A stretch of 64,000 bases of DNA. It comes from CAVYYW01 sp963772845 (GTDB lineage Bacteria; Bacillota; Bacilli; Bacillales; Sporolactobacillaceae). The notes beneath the pieces are model-generated. The model saw only the letters and a list, made by a program, of their open reading frames with translations, had not been told where the DNA came from and did not search any database. Location of the stretch: positions 1 through 64,000 of the forward strand of contig CAVYYW010000016.1 in NCBI GenBank assembly GCA_963772845.1, written 5' to 3'. This document shows, piece by piece, positions 46,445 through 56,734 of this stretch. Position 1 is the first letter of the stretch, and each line of letters begins with the position of its first letter. Both the position numbers and the translations under genes were made by a program.

Positions 46445-46837
46445 TTTAACCTTCCTTATATCCTTAAAATTCGCATTCCGTATATCTATTTTAACATATT
46501 TTACTGTCTTAAAATTTCATAGATTAAAATATTTACTACTCTATGCTCATTATAAATTATTTAAGGACTGTTAACAAAGCGGGAAGTCTTTCCATGGGGA
46601 ATTCGGACACATAAAAACCAAAGGCTTAACCCTTTGCATCGCAAGGATAAAGACTTTGGCTGAGCCATTAAGTGCTGATGTTCAATCAAGATGGAAAATA
46701 GAAATTTTACCTGTCATTTAATTTCCAGAATCAGCCTTTGTTATGCACATTTTAATTTTATTATATTAATGATGAACAGACTGTGGATCAAAGAGCAGAC
46801 CAATTCCTCATTGACCAGTTTATTCGAAACATCTCTA
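46445..46837. other. Intergenic region, no gene seen
   Basis: Contains an imperfect hairpin CCAAAG ... CTTTGG (about 46618-46662) without a T run. Nothing else could be supported. Confidence 0.5.
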
Positions 46838-48765
46838 TCACACAATTGGTGTGGACACGTTACCCATAAGATCAAAAGCATTTAGTGACATAGATACCGG
46901 TGCATAGGTGGTATTATAGCCAACTGGAGCATTTGGAAAAACGACGTCATAAACGTTTGGAGGGACGACCAATCCCCAAGGCAAAGCGACATTAAAAATA
47001 TTATTATAAACTTTTATTTGTCCATTTGCTGGCACGGACGTCGGCAGCCCAAGGGTGTAAGTGTAGTCGACATAAACAGATAAATTACTTGATACTGCAA
47101 ACGGATCTGGACTTTCAATTGGTGGATTTGGGTTTGTAATTTGATTATTTTCAATGAGAATAGGCTGAATGGTTGAAAAATCATAGGGTTGAGTAGGAGG
47201 AATAAATGTGATGGTCGGACCCGGTCGATCTTGCTGATCAACAACATTGTTAGATACATTAATAGATATATTTTGGTTAGCTGCGAGGTTAAATAATACA
47301 AAGTGTGAAAACCGCGTCATTGTATTATTTTGAATAATAAAAGAAGCATTAATAAAAGTGTCGGTCGGTGTATCGACCTGAAAAATAATTGCGTCACGGC
47401 TATTTGGTCCACCCATAAAATTGTTGCCAGAGATATTCATCGTGCCTGCTCCGCTTCTCAATTCGATTGCGTGGCGATCACCAGTGTGAATAAATGTTGA
47501 ATTTGTAATAGAAATGTTTGAAGCATTGATAATGGCGAGACGCTTTGTGCCTCCCTCAATAATCGTATTATTAATAGTTATATTATCATATAGAGTGTTT
47601 CCAGGCGCATGAGGAATTAACAATAAGGAGACATCGTCTGCATCCGTAATGGTCGGACTATTAAAATGGATATTTTCAATTGTTACATTATTTGCTGCAA
47701 TAGTGAAATTCGATTGTATCGGTGGGTTCGGAAAATTAACAATTGTATTTTGGGCGGAAAAACCTGTAATTGTGAGAGGTTTATTAACAATAATATCAAC
47801 ATTTTCAGTGAAAACACCCGGAAAAACAATAAGAGTGTCTCCAGAATTGGCACCATCAATCGCTGGTTGAATGTCTGGATAGAAGATGTCTTGATTCACA
47901 TCATAAACACGTCCACCTGGCGGATTACAACTAAAATCAGGGGACAGTATAATTCCGCTTGCAGGGCAAAGCTGGCAGCTGGTAGAATTCAAAGCTAAAA
48001 CTAATGTACAGTCTTCTGTTTGGCATATTAAAGCCGGATCACAGTTAGCCGAACAGGGCTTGCAGATTTGATCTCCAACCGTTATCCCACCGCACGTGCC
48101 GGTAGCTGCCATGACAGTATACACACATGAAGTTGAAACACTGATCTGAGGGATTTTAACTGGCGTAATTACCCAATCATATACTTTAGGAACTCTAATG
48201 CACAGATTTTCATCTATTTGGTGCTGTCTTGACTCTTTCTTTAAAGAGATAGAAGGTTCTGACCCGGTAGAATACACTTTGATATTGAAATATTGTGACG
48301 TGGTTCACAAAACTTGCTTGCTAAATTAATGGCAATGTCTGAAGTAGATTGAACAAAAATACATAGATCAATGGCAATTAATAATCCCACGAGTATGCCA
48401 TCTGAATTAACCGCCTGGGCGTAACAATGAAATTCAGTAAGTCCACAATTAATTTCAGTTCCCATCAGGCGCACATAATAAAATTTGTTTTGTTACAGAA
48501 AAAGGTTCTGTATTTCGTGTTCCATTGTCCAACACGACCGTTACATAACCTTCGATCAGAATCGTTACCTCTTGAAGTGTTCCAACTGATCCATTTGGGA
48601 GAACAATCGTTTTTTCAGGACGGGGATCTGGCGTTAACTCTTCACAATTGATGCTTCCAGGTAAATTAGGATCGAGTGGAACCCCATTTTCATCGGACAA
48701 GTAACAAGATAAGACACTCACCATAGGTGGTCAACAAAGGAACCTATTTTTCTACTACACAGCAT
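46838..48765 (-). pseudogene. Beta-helix surface protein with Cys-rich N-terminal region, about three frameshifts
   Basis: Four overlapping frames read as one protein of about 640 residues. The start is probably ATG 48765 with AAAAGGAGAG. MLCSRKIGSFVDHL is followed by VSVLSCYLSDENGVPL (break near 48724). Then CAPDG joins TEINCGLTEFHC (break in a GGG near 48461), and SISK joins VYSTGSEPSISL (break near 48280). The last frame begins with ENLCIRVPKVYDWV, which I associate with Bacillus spore-coat or surface proteins. It continues with Cys-rich sequence and a right-handed beta-helix rich in NITI/NNTI repeats (NosD/pectate-lyase-like). Richer in A+T than its neighbours. Spore-surface location is inferred. 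Confidence 0.65.
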
Positions 48766-48960
48766 AAGATCTCTCCTTTTAAGCATTATTTTCTTTTATT
48801 ATTTATATGTAATAATAAATAAATTGAAAAGTTTATTAGTCTAAGTGATAAAAATCAGGCTCAAAACTCTAATAAATACTGGATAACAAGATCTAGATCG
48901 AGATAATAAACAAACAACCGAACCATCCTGGTCCGATTGTTTGTATGATCATGAATGTAT

Positions 48961-49869
48961 TTACGTTGTCTTAAGCCAGCTTTTTATGACACTTTGATTT
49001 TTAGAAATCCACTCTTTGGCACCCTTTTCCTTGCCATCTTGTTGACATAGGAGCCCGAGAGAATCCAATTGCTTTTTCGTCATCTTAAAGTTACTCATAT
49101 ATTTCTTGAAAGTTGGGTTCTTATCCGCCCAAGCCTTGTTTGCTTCTACTTGTTCAACACCAGTCGATCCAAATGATCCTTTCGGATCTTTAAGGTATTT
49201 CAAATCATATTTCCCAAAAATCCAATGTGGACTCCAGAGTGTCACCGCAATGGGCTTATGTGCTTTTTCTGCCTTTTCCAATGCGCTTAACATGACAGCA
49301 CCGCTGCTTTGCGTTAAATTTAATTTCAGATTATAATCCGGGATTACCTGTTTATTCATTGTGATCATTTCCCCGGCACCCGCTGAGATACCCACGATCT
49401 TATTGTCAAACATCTTGGCGTGAGAGTTGAGGTCTGAAACGGAGTGGATACCTTTGTCATACACATATTTTGGCACAACAATACCAATGCGCGTTGGCTT
49501 ATGCCACACACCTAATTTTTCAAGTTTAGAACCGTATTTGTCCATATAGGTCTTATGCGTGTGAGGCATCCAGACGTCGAAAAAAGTATTGACGTTGTTA
49601 GAGCCGCCTTTGGACATACTGGCAAACAGTGCGCCAACATTCAGTTCAGTTGTTTTCACCTTCCAACCGCGTTTTTCAAGTACCTGTTTCCATACTTCCG
49701 TAACATCAACATCCTCAAAATATCCATTATACCCAATATTGACCGTTTTCGATTCGCCATTTGAAGATGCTGAGGTGGTATTGCTGGACGATTGTCCACA
49801 CCCAGCCAGTATAAAAATCGATAACGAAAGGATAGAGATGATAAAACCTATTCTTTTGTGCAGCTTCAT
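48961..49869 (-). CDS. Glycine betaine/choline-type ABC substrate-binding lipoprotein
   Basis: 302 residues. Signal peptide ending in the lipobox LAGC, so it is a lipoprotein on the outer face of the membrane. The OpuAC/ProX-type domain contains NIGYNGYFEDVDVTEVWKQV, VWMPHTHKTYMDKY and VTLWSPHWIFGKYDLKYL, where aromatic residues usually form the cage for a quaternary amine. Start set at 49869 (GGGGG ribosome site) because this gives the signal peptide; the longer frame does not. No ATPase or permease gene is adjacent. Confidence 0.88.
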   Translation of the reverse strand: MKLHKRIGFIISILSLSIFILAGCGQSSSNTTSASSNGESKTVNIGYNGYFEDVDVTEVWKQVLEKRGWKVKTTELNVGALFASMSKGGSNNVNTFFDVWMPHTHKTYMDKYGSKLEKLGVWHKPTRIGIVVPKYVYDKGIHSVSDLNSHAKMFDNKIVGISAGAGEMITMNKQVIPDYNLKLNLTQSSGAVMLSALEKAEKAHKPIAVTLWSPHWIFGKYDLKYLKDPKGSFGSTGVEQVEANKAWADKNPTFKKYMSNFKMTKKQLDSLGLLCQQDGKEKGAKEWISKNQSVIKSWLKTT

Positions 49870-50299
49870 TAAGAGTAGCCCCCTTTGGTTAAGTAAACAC
49901 AACCACGTGGGAAACAATCAGAAAGAAAGACAGAGGTACTGAGATAAAGGATATCGTCAGTCTGCTCTCCATTTATGTAAATGTACAGACCAATGAATCA
50001 GCCTACATATTCGCTTACGAGTTTAGCTGTCGGGTTCGGCGGCTTCCGCCTATGACCTGTCACGAGAGTTACACGTCAATTCACCCCAATAATCGGTTTA
50101 CCCGCTCCTGCAAGTGACAAAGCTACTACAGGATTCAGCCCTTCTGTTTGCTATTCCATAGGATTGTGAGCAGCTTTCATTCTATCGTAAACAAATTTCC
50201 ACTTCAACCAAGAAGTAGAAATGCGGGGTTTGAGGGGGGGATTTTAAGTGGTTCATCTGCTGGTTTGCTTAAATATCTCAGCTGGTTAAGCTGAATGGT
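49870..50299. other. Intergenic region with possible coding relic
   Basis: Mostly featureless. On the minus strand about 50078-50150 reads EGLNPVVALSLAGAGKPIIG and then a stop, which looks protein-like, but I could not place it in a family. No promoter or terminator is convincing. Confidence 0.3.
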
Positions 50300-51195
50300 T
50301 TATGATCCGTGATGCTTTTTATTAATTGGCCACGCATTTTGTGAAAATTCGTTAAAGGTTTGTATATTCGGTTCTTCTGAACGAATTTTCAAATTGATAG
50401 CTGAGGTAATAATAGGATTGGCAACATGCTGAAGAATGGTAATAGAACCATCCATTATTTCATTCCTAATTACATTTTCGCCTAATATGGCGTATCCTGT
50501 TTTGTTTAAAACAGCCCGTTTAATCATATCATCGCTTCCCCCGACCATAATCGTTGAATTTGGCTGGAGATCCGTTTTTTTTAAAATGTTGGTCAATGAT
50601 ATGGCTAAAGCTGCAATCATTGTTGTAAGAAATAAAAGCATAGTCACTCATGACTTCGTGAAAACATTTGCCCTTGCTCATTTCTGATGAAACAACTAAA
50701 AAGGTTTGTTCTTCCTCTAGAAAGGTTGTTCTCATATCCCTCTCTTTACATTCACTTGCGATAATTGCAATGTCCGCCACTTGGTCTCTTACGCTTTGAA
50801 TGGCATGAACACTGTTAAGCGGAAGAAGGCTAACCTTTACCTCAGGGTACATTTCCATATACATTCTCACTAATGATGAGAGATGTTGTCTGCAATAGTA
50901 TTCAGAAGCTGCAATGGTAAGGACACCCGAGGGGCCGTGCAGTTCCTCCATGTCTTTTTCCATTACATCGACAAGCACAAATAAGTTATCGACATGGCTC
51001 TTAAGTTTTTTTCCAGCCATTGTTAGCAAGCGTCTTTTTACCCACTCTTGCCAAAAGAGTATGATCTAGCTCTTTTTCTAAAGATTGTATTTGCAACGTA
51101 ATCGTTGGCTGAGTATATTTTAATCTTTTGGCAGCCCTCGTCATATTTAACTCTTCGGCGACTACTTGAAATGTCTTTAAATTTCTCAGTTCCAT
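50300..51195 (-). pseudogene. LysR-family regulator, broken by two frameshifts
   Basis: Three frames join into about 297 residues, a full LysR protein. The N-terminal HTH is MELRNLKTFQVVAEELNMTR. After RVGKKT the next frame gives LLTMAGKKL (break near 51022). After NDYG a run of five G (50538-50542 on the plus strand as C5) shifts to GSDDMIKRAVLNKTGYAILG. Both need one base. It is divergent from the aminotransferase-symporter operon and was probably its regulator. If the frameshifts are real, it is dead. Confidence 0.85.
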
Positions 51196-51523
51196 CCCAT
51201 CACTACTTTACTATTATATTGAAAATTAAAACTATTATTATTTACTATCATTATACCACCAATAATATTCTGGCCACTCTTTCTTTATTTGCGGAAAATT
51301 GAACTCCATTATATTGCGATGCTGATTCATTAGCTTTTTTATCCGAATCATCGAACGCATGTAAGCCGTTCGATTTCACCATTTCTGTTTTTTTAGCCGT
51401 TGCATGGCTTTGGATTGATAAGACTCGTGAATTCGCCATGAAAAAAATTTCAGCTTTCATCCTATCGAAACAAAAATTCTGCCTTTCTATATTTCTTCAT
51501 CAAAAGCACTCACTGATTGATTT

Positions 51524-51580
51524 AACTATTAATTTTTTTAATAGTTGGTGTTTGACCATTACTATAAATTGGATTAAATT
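51524..51580 (+). promoter_or_regulatory. Promoter and upstream palindrome of the aminotransferase-symporter operon
   Basis: AACTATTAA/TTAATAGTT (51524-51546) is a perfect 9-bp inverted repeat just upstream of TTGACC (51552-51557), 17 bp, TAAATT (51575-51580). A site upstream of the -35 suits a LysR activator. The rest of the gap 51196-51617 shows no gene. Confidence 0.7.
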
Positions 51581-51617
51581 TTTAACAATAAAGAATTTTC
51601 TGAAATGAGGGCATCTA

Positions 51618-52934
51618 ATGATTGATTGGAAGAACATCGATAAAGAAGGTTTATTAGCACCTACTATGGCGAAAGATTTTCCGAATTTGCCTGTAGTAAA
51701 ATCCGAGGGTTTTTTTTATATAGACGTCACAGGCAAAAAATATTTAGATTTTACCTCGGGTATTGCGACAGAAAATACGGGGCACAGACATCCAAAAGTG
51801 ATCGCAGCGATAAAAAATCAAGTTGATCATTTGGTTCATGGCCCAATTGGAATCATTAATTATGAATCGATCATGATGTTGGCGAAAAAATTAAAAACGG
51901 TCTTACCCGAGCCATTAAACTGCTTTTTCTTTGGAAATAGCGGAGCTGAGGCAATTGAAGGAGCGGTAAAACTCGCAAGACATGTCACAAAAAGACCCTA
52001 TGTTGTTTCCTTCCTTGGAGGCTTCCATGGAAGAACGATGGGAGCCCTAAGTTTAACCACCTCTAAAAGTAAATACAGAAGACATTTACCTGTTGGAGCT
52101 AATATGTCATATCAGCTGCCATATGCTCAAATTTCTGAAACACCACAAGGGACCGATCACGATGAATATTGGGCAGCGCACGTTGAAAAAGACTTTGAAC
52201 GCTTATTTAATCACCAAGTGGCTCCAGATGAAGTGGCGGCTGTTATTTTAGAACCTGTCCTAGGGGAAGGCGGTTATGTCGTTCCACCGCGAGCATGGCT
52301 GCAAAAAATCCGGGAAATCTGCGATCAACACGGAATTTTATTGATTTTTGATGAGGTTCAAACAGGATTTGGACGAACAGGAGACTGGTTTGCGGCGAAC
52401 CGATTTGGTGTGACACCGGATATTATGGCCATCGCAAAGGGGATTGCGAGCGGTTTACCACTTAGCGCAACCGTTGCTTCACGAGAGTTAATGGAGCAAT
52501 GGACCATTGGAAGCCATAGTACAACTTTTGGCGGCAACCCCGTCTCGTGTGCTGCAGCATGTGCGACCATTGATGTTCTAAAAGATGAAGGGTTAATCGA
52601 AAATGCCAGAATCTTAGGGGACTATGCATTAAAAAAATTAATAGATCTTAAAGAAAAACACGTTGTTATTGGGAATGTCCGAGGCATTGGCTTGATGTTA
52701 GGAATTGAAATTCTCCATCCTGCAACTGGTGAACCAAATGGAGAAGGATTAATGACTATCCTCAACAAGTGTCTCAAGAAAGGCGTCATATTCTATTTAA
52801 GCGGCAATAAAGGAGAAGTCATTCGAATGATGCCGCCATTAAATATAGATAAAGAACATTTAGATCATGGTATTTCCTTGCTTGATGAGGCAGTCACTGA
52901 ATATGAAAAAGAATCTAAGCTTGGGGGTCTGTAG
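51618..52934 (+). CDS. Class III aminotransferase (GABA/omega-amino acid type)
   Basis: 438 residues. FFGNSGAEAIEGAVKLARH, LIFDEVQTGFGRTG and the PLP lysine in MAIAKGIASGLPL are all intact. The length and pattern fit 4-aminobutyrate, acetylornithine or beta-alanine aminotransferases; the substrate is not decided. The stop codon is directly followed by the start of a Na+ symporter, which probably brings in the substrate. Confidence 0.9.
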   Translation: MIDWKNIDKEGLLAPTMAKDFPNLPVVKSEGFFYIDVTGKKYLDFTSGIATENTGHRHPKVIAAIKNQVDHLVHGPIGIINYESIMMLAKKLKTVLPEPLNCFFFGNSGAEAIEGAVKLARHVTKRPYVVSFLGGFHGRTMGALSLTTSKSKYRRHLPVGANMSYQLPYAQISETPQGTDHDEYWAAHVEKDFERLFNHQVAPDEVAAVILEPVLGEGGYVVPPRAWLQKIREICDQHGILLIFDEVQTGFGRTGDWFAANRFGVTPDIMAIAKGIASGLPLSATVASRELMEQWTIGSHSTTFGGNPVSCAAACATIDVLKDEGLIENARILGDYALKKLIDLKEKHVVIGNVRGIGLMLGIEILHPATGEPNGEGLMTILNKCLKKGVIFYLSGNKGEVIRMMPPLNIDKEHLDHGISLLDEAVTEYEKESKLGGL

Positions 52935-54326
52935 ATGAATATTCTAGATACTGTTGTCGTTCTGCTCTATTTTGGTTTACTCATTATTGTTGGTATCATC
53001 GGAATCAAAAAGGCGAAATCGGAAAAAGATTTTGTACTAGCAGGCAGCCGATTAGGATACTTTAGGCATGTCGGTTGTTTAGCCGCTCTCATTATTGGCG
53101 GGGCAGCAACAATGGGAACCACCACTTTAGGCTATGATTTTGGTATTTCAGGCTTTTGGTTTGTATCGATGATGGGCTTAGGTATTGCCGCATTAGGACT
53201 GTTCATTGTGAATAGGATTGGCAGTTATAAAGTTTTTACTATTAGTCAGCTGCTTGGAAAACGTTTTGGTGAAGGAACGCAACTGATTAGTGCCATCGTA
53301 ACTGCCATTTACACGCTTATGATTGTCGTCACTCAAGTAATTGGGATGGGAAATATTATTCACATCATACTAGGGTGGTCTATCATTCCCTCTATACTAA
53401 TCGGCGGCGGGATTGTTTTATTTTATACGATTCTAGGTGGAATGTGGAGTATTACCTTAACTGATATTATTCAATTTGTGGTGATGACTGTCGGTGTCTT
53501 CTTTATTATGCTGCCTTACAGTGTCCATAGTGTCGGTGGACTCGCCACCCTTTTCAATAGTGTGCCGGCAAGTCATCATAGCCTGGTGAATATTGGCTGG
53601 TCACGTATTTTTCAATACTTTTTATTATACTTTTTTGGTTTAATTGTTTCTCAGGACATCTGGCAGCGTGTCTTTACGGCAAAGAATCAAAAGGTCATGA
53701 AAAGCAGTGCTGTATCAGCTGGTCTCTATAGTGTTTTTTATGCTTTAGCTTTAAGTATTGTTGGTATGTGTGCCTTTGTCCTTCTGCCGCATATGGATAC
53801 GTCGCAAACCGCTTTCGCCAGTCTAGCATTAAAAATATTACCCCCAGGCGTGTTAGGACTAGTTCTTGCTAGTGTCTGTTCCGCACTCATGTCAAATGCT
53901 TCAGGAGCGATCTTTGCCTCTGCAACCTTAATCACACACGACATCATTAAAGTATACGTTAAAAAAGATATGACTGATAAAGATATTATCAAAACGTCTC
54001 GGATCGCAACACTTGGACTAGGTGTATTATCGATCATTTTCTCGATATGGATTCAGAACATTCTTGTTGCATTGGATATGGCATATGCCATCTTATCAGG
54101 TGCTATTTTTCTTCCACTAGTCGTTGGTCTGTATTGGAAACGCGTAACGAGCAAAGCGGCTTTCTACTCTATTATCGCTAGTTCAATCGTTATTTTTATT
54201 ACGTTTATGTTTTATGGCATTGCATCAACACTCCCTATTATCTACGGTTTAATTACAGGCGTAATCGTTATTTTAGGAGGTACACTGCTTACACCTTCTC
54301 ATAAAAAATTAAACAAGACCGCTTAA
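52935..54326 (+). CDS. Sodium:solute symporter (SSS family)
   Basis: 463 residues with about 13 membrane helices. N-terminal FVLAGSRLGYFRHVGCLAAL, the helix-1 break (GGAATMGTTT) and the helix-5 region ILGGMWSITLTDIIQFVVMT are typical of SSS. It imports a small organic solute with Na+; next to an omega-aminotransferase an amino acid or amine such as GABA is likely (inference). Confidence 0.9.
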   Translation: MNILDTVVVLLYFGLLIIVGIIGIKKAKSEKDFVLAGSRLGYFRHVGCLAALIIGGAATMGTTTLGYDFGISGFWFVSMMGLGIAALGLFIVNRIGSYKVFTISQLLGKRFGEGTQLISAIVTAIYTLMIVVTQVIGMGNIIHIILGWSIIPSILIGGGIVLFYTILGGMWSITLTDIIQFVVMTVGVFFIMLPYSVHSVGGLATLFNSVPASHHSLVNIGWSRIFQYFLLYFFGLIVSQDIWQRVFTAKNQKVMKSSAVSAGLYSVFYALALSIVGMCAFVLLPHMDTSQTAFASLALKILPPGVLGLVLASVCSALMSNASGAIFASATLITHDIIKVYVKKDMTDKDIIKTSRIATLGLGVLSIIFSIWIQNILVALDMAYAILSGAIFLPLVVGLYWKRVTSKAAFYSIIASSIVIFITFMFYGIASTLPIIYGLITGVIVILGGTLLTPSHKKLNKTA

Positions 54327-54382
54327 ATAAGCAATCACTAGTCGATCCTTTATGAAAAATTGCTAGTGTTAATACGTAAAAG

Positions 54383-54404
54383 AGGCAGCCACGCTGCCTT
54401 TTTT
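54383..54404 (+). terminator. Terminator of aminotransferase-symporter operon
   Basis: AGGCAGC-CAC-GCTGCCT followed by TTTTTATT. Confidence 0.9.
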
Positions 54405-54470
54405 ATTATTTCTCCTGAATCAGCGTAATACGCTTATCATTCTCCAATTGAAACCTCTCGTCGGATCTCA

Positions 54471-54884
54471 TTAATACTGCGGGAACTCCAGTCGATCCTT
54501 CTTATGAATAGCTTCCGTCCCTGCCTCTAGTGCCGTTTTGTAGTACAAACATTTATGCTCAATCATTTCCATCGTCTTTTGAAGTTCTTCCATTTGTGCC
54601 TGCACAGATGCTTTTCTTTCTAAGAACATCGCATATCTTTGTTGTAAGGTCGCATCCCCTTCAGAACACCAGTCAATAAAGTGTTTTATTTCTTTAATGG
54701 GCATCCCCGTAGATTTGAGACATTCAATAATTTTTAAAGCGTCAAGATCAGAGTCTTTGAATAGTCTTGTACCGCTTCCTGTGCGCTCAACAAATGGAAT
54801 GAGTCCTTCTTTATCATAGTAGCGCAGGGTATAGGCGGTTAAATTCAATTCTTTTGCCGCTTCACTAATGGAATAGGTCTTCAT
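54471..54884 (-). CDS. adhR: MerR-family regulator AdhR
   Basis: 137 residues. N-terminal MerR helix-turn-helix (YSISEAAKELNLTAYTLRYY) with the family motif DKEGLIPF, then a coiled coil. It lies divergently from a zinc alcohol dehydrogenase, as in the Bacillus adhR-adhA pair that responds to aldehydes such as formaldehyde and methylglyoxal. Matching 18-bp sites lie in front of both genes. Confidence 0.85.
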   Translation of the reverse strand: MKTYSISEAAKELNLTAYTLRYYDKEGLIPFVERTGSGTRLFKDSDLDALKIIECLKSTGMPIKEIKHFIDWCSEGDATLQQRYAMFLERKASVQAQMEELQKTMEMIEHKCLYYKTALEAGTEAIHKKDRLEFPQY

Positions 54885-54915
54885 GATTCTATCTCCTTAT
54901 ATGTTTTGAAGTAGA

Positions 54916-54933
54916 CTTTGAGTTAACTCTAGG
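54916..54933 (-). promoter_or_regulatory. AdhR site in its own promoter
   Basis: CTTTGAGTTAACTCTAGG (plus reading). On the minus strand a TTCAAA/TCTACT pair with 19 bp between them surrounds it. Confidence 0.7.
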
Positions 54934-54999
54934 ATTTGAAGAGATTCTATCAGGAGAGGGCTTCTATGTCAAAATCATTCTGAAAGACTATTAAGAAAA

Positions 55000-55235
55000 G
55001 CGCAAGCGCCCTTCTTAGCCCCGACAGGCACTGGAGTCGCGAAAAGTGAAGTCACACACGCTCAGCTCCGAAAGACACTGGAGGAATACCGAAAAAGTGG
55101 CTCTTTCACTTTTGCAGGGATTTCGAAGTGACTCAGGAGCTGTGTGACGTAACTAGACAGAATACCGAAAAAGTGGCTCTTTCACTTTTGCAGAGATTTC
55201 GAAGTGCCCCCGAGGGGCTGGGCGCTGGAGTCTGG
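55000..55235. repeat. Dispersed repeat with internal 45-bp duplication
   Basis: Begins AAGCGCAAGCGCCC and includes CCCCGACAGGCACTGGAG. A segment starting ATACCGAAAAAGTGGCTC and ending GATTTCGAAGTG occurs twice (55088-55132 and 55161-55205). It lies between adhR and adhA. Confidence 0.7.
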
Positions 55236-55298
55236 ACATCACTTCATCGCCAAAAAAATTAATACTTTCTTACCTTTTAAAACATAAAGGCTTATTTC

Positions 55299-55329
55299 TT
55301 GACCTAGAGTTAACTATAAGGTTTAACAT
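55299..55329 (+). promoter_or_regulatory. adhA promoter with 19-bp spacer and AdhR site
   Basis: TTGACC (55299-55304), 19 bp, TAACAT (55324-55329). The AdhR-type dyad CCTAGAGTTAACTATAAG fills the spacer (55303-55320). The lengthened spacer is the hallmark of MerR-activated promoters. Confidence 0.82.
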
Positions 55330-55442
55330 GTTGAGCATGAGAGAATGGTTTAGTAAGAACAGGCAGGATCAATCGTTCGTTTTTCAATTGATCCGCCTTA
55401 AGTATTTTCTCTTTAAACAAACTATCAACTGGAGGTTTTTTT

Positions 55443-56483
55443 ATGGTAACTGCTAAAGCGAGAGCTGTAGACGGTCCGGACAAATCGTTTCGTCCTGCTG
55501 AGATTACACGTCGGGAACTGGATACAACTGATGTACTGATTGAGATTAAGTTTGCGGGCATCTGCCATTCTGATATTCATTGTGCACATGGCGAATGGGG
55601 CGAGGTCAATTACCCACTTGTACCTGGGCACGAAATAGCAGGGATTGTCACAGATGTAGGCGAAAACGTTACTAAATATAAAGTTGGTGACCGAGTAGGC
55701 GTCGGATGTATGGTTGATTCCTGCGGTGAATGTGAAAATTGCCGTCGAGGGGAAGAACAATACTGTTTAAAAGGTAATGTTCCAACTTATGCTGGTGTCG
55801 ATAAATATGGTGAACCGACTCAAGGCGGATATTCCACACATATCGTTGTAACGGAAGGCTTCGTGCTCAGCATTCCAGATAACATTGCCCTTGATGAGGC
55901 TGCACCGTTACTTTGCGCAGGTATCACTACCTTTTCCCCTTTAAACCACTGGCAGGCAGGCCCAGGTAAGAAAGTGGCTGTTGTCGGTATGGGTGGCCTT
56001 GGTCATATGGCGGTTAAAATTGCACACGCAATGGGTGCTGATGTGACGGTTCTTTCCCGTACACTTAATAAAAAAGAGGATGGCCTGGAATTTGGCGCAA
56101 GCAACTATTATGCTACAAGCGATCCTGATACTTTCGCCAATCTTGCCAACACCTTTGATCTGATCATTAATACGGTTAGTGCCAAAATCGATATGGATGC
56201 ATACTTATCATTATTGACACTGAACGGCACACTCGTAAACGTTGGGGCACCTGCAGAACCACTGGAATTAAATGTGTTCTCACTTATTCCTCATCGCCGT
56301 TCATTCGCCGGATCTATGATTGGCGGCATTCGTGAGACCCAGGAAATGCTCGACTTCTGTGCAGAGCACCAAATCGTACCTAAGATTGAAGTCATCTCAG
56401 CTGACGACATTGATCAAGCTTATGAACGCGTACTAGCTTCAGATGTAAAATACCGCTTCGTCATTGATATCAGCACGATGTAA
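55443..56483 (+). CDS. adhA: Zinc-dependent alcohol dehydrogenase
   Basis: 346 residues, medium-chain dehydrogenase of the cinnamyl-alcohol/YahK group. Catalytic zinc ligands Cys41, His63-Glu64 and Cys158, structural zinc cysteines 94, 97, 100 and 108, and the NADP site VVGMGGLGH (about 180-188) are present. It reduces aldehydes, NADPH being the usual cofactor in this group. TGGAGG precedes the ATG. Controlled by AdhR through the 19-bp-spacer promoter. Confidence 0.92.
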   Translation: MVTAKARAVDGPDKSFRPAEITRRELDTTDVLIEIKFAGICHSDIHCAHGEWGEVNYPLVPGHEIAGIVTDVGENVTKYKVGDRVGVGCMVDSCGECENCRRGEEQYCLKGNVPTYAGVDKYGEPTQGGYSTHIVVTEGFVLSIPDNIALDEAAPLLCAGITTFSPLNHWQAGPGKKVAVVGMGGLGHMAVKIAHAMGADVTVLSRTLNKKEDGLEFGASNYYATSDPDTFANLANTFDLIINTVSAKIDMDAYLSLLTLNGTLVNVGAPAEPLELNVFSLIPHRRSFAGSMIGGIRETQEMLDFCAEHQIVPKIEVISADDIDQAYERVLASDVKYRFVIDISTM

Positions 56484-56510
56484 GGATTGTTCTAAATCAT
56501 GGATAGATAG

Positions 56511-56547
56511 AGTCTGTTGTCTCTTCTTGAGGCAGCAGACTTTTTTT
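56511..56547 (+). terminator. Terminator of adhA
   Basis: Arms AGTCTG.TG.CTC/GAG.CA.CAGACT, then T7. A near copy lies at 57353-57396. Confidence 0.88.
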
Positions 56548-56734
56548 GAATGTTTATAGGCTCAACTTTTTCATCTAAAAAGTGATCGGCCTCATTTTCA
56601 AAAAATCTCCTTTTAAAAACCCATTTAAAAGAATTATGATAATCTTAAATTAGGACTATTCAACGCTCCATAATAATAATTTGATTGATAGCAAAAATTA
56701 TTAAAAGCATTTAGTTTGTTAAAGGAGGTTAACT

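Noticed and set aside
46618..46662. Possible riboswitch hairpin
   Set aside because: No match to a known aptamer, no terminator and no gene starting downstream.
51251..51460. 69-codon minus frame starting near RVLSIQSHA, like pyridoxal kinases
   Set aside because: Only about ten residues look similar and the rest does not fit. No ribosome site; likely chance.
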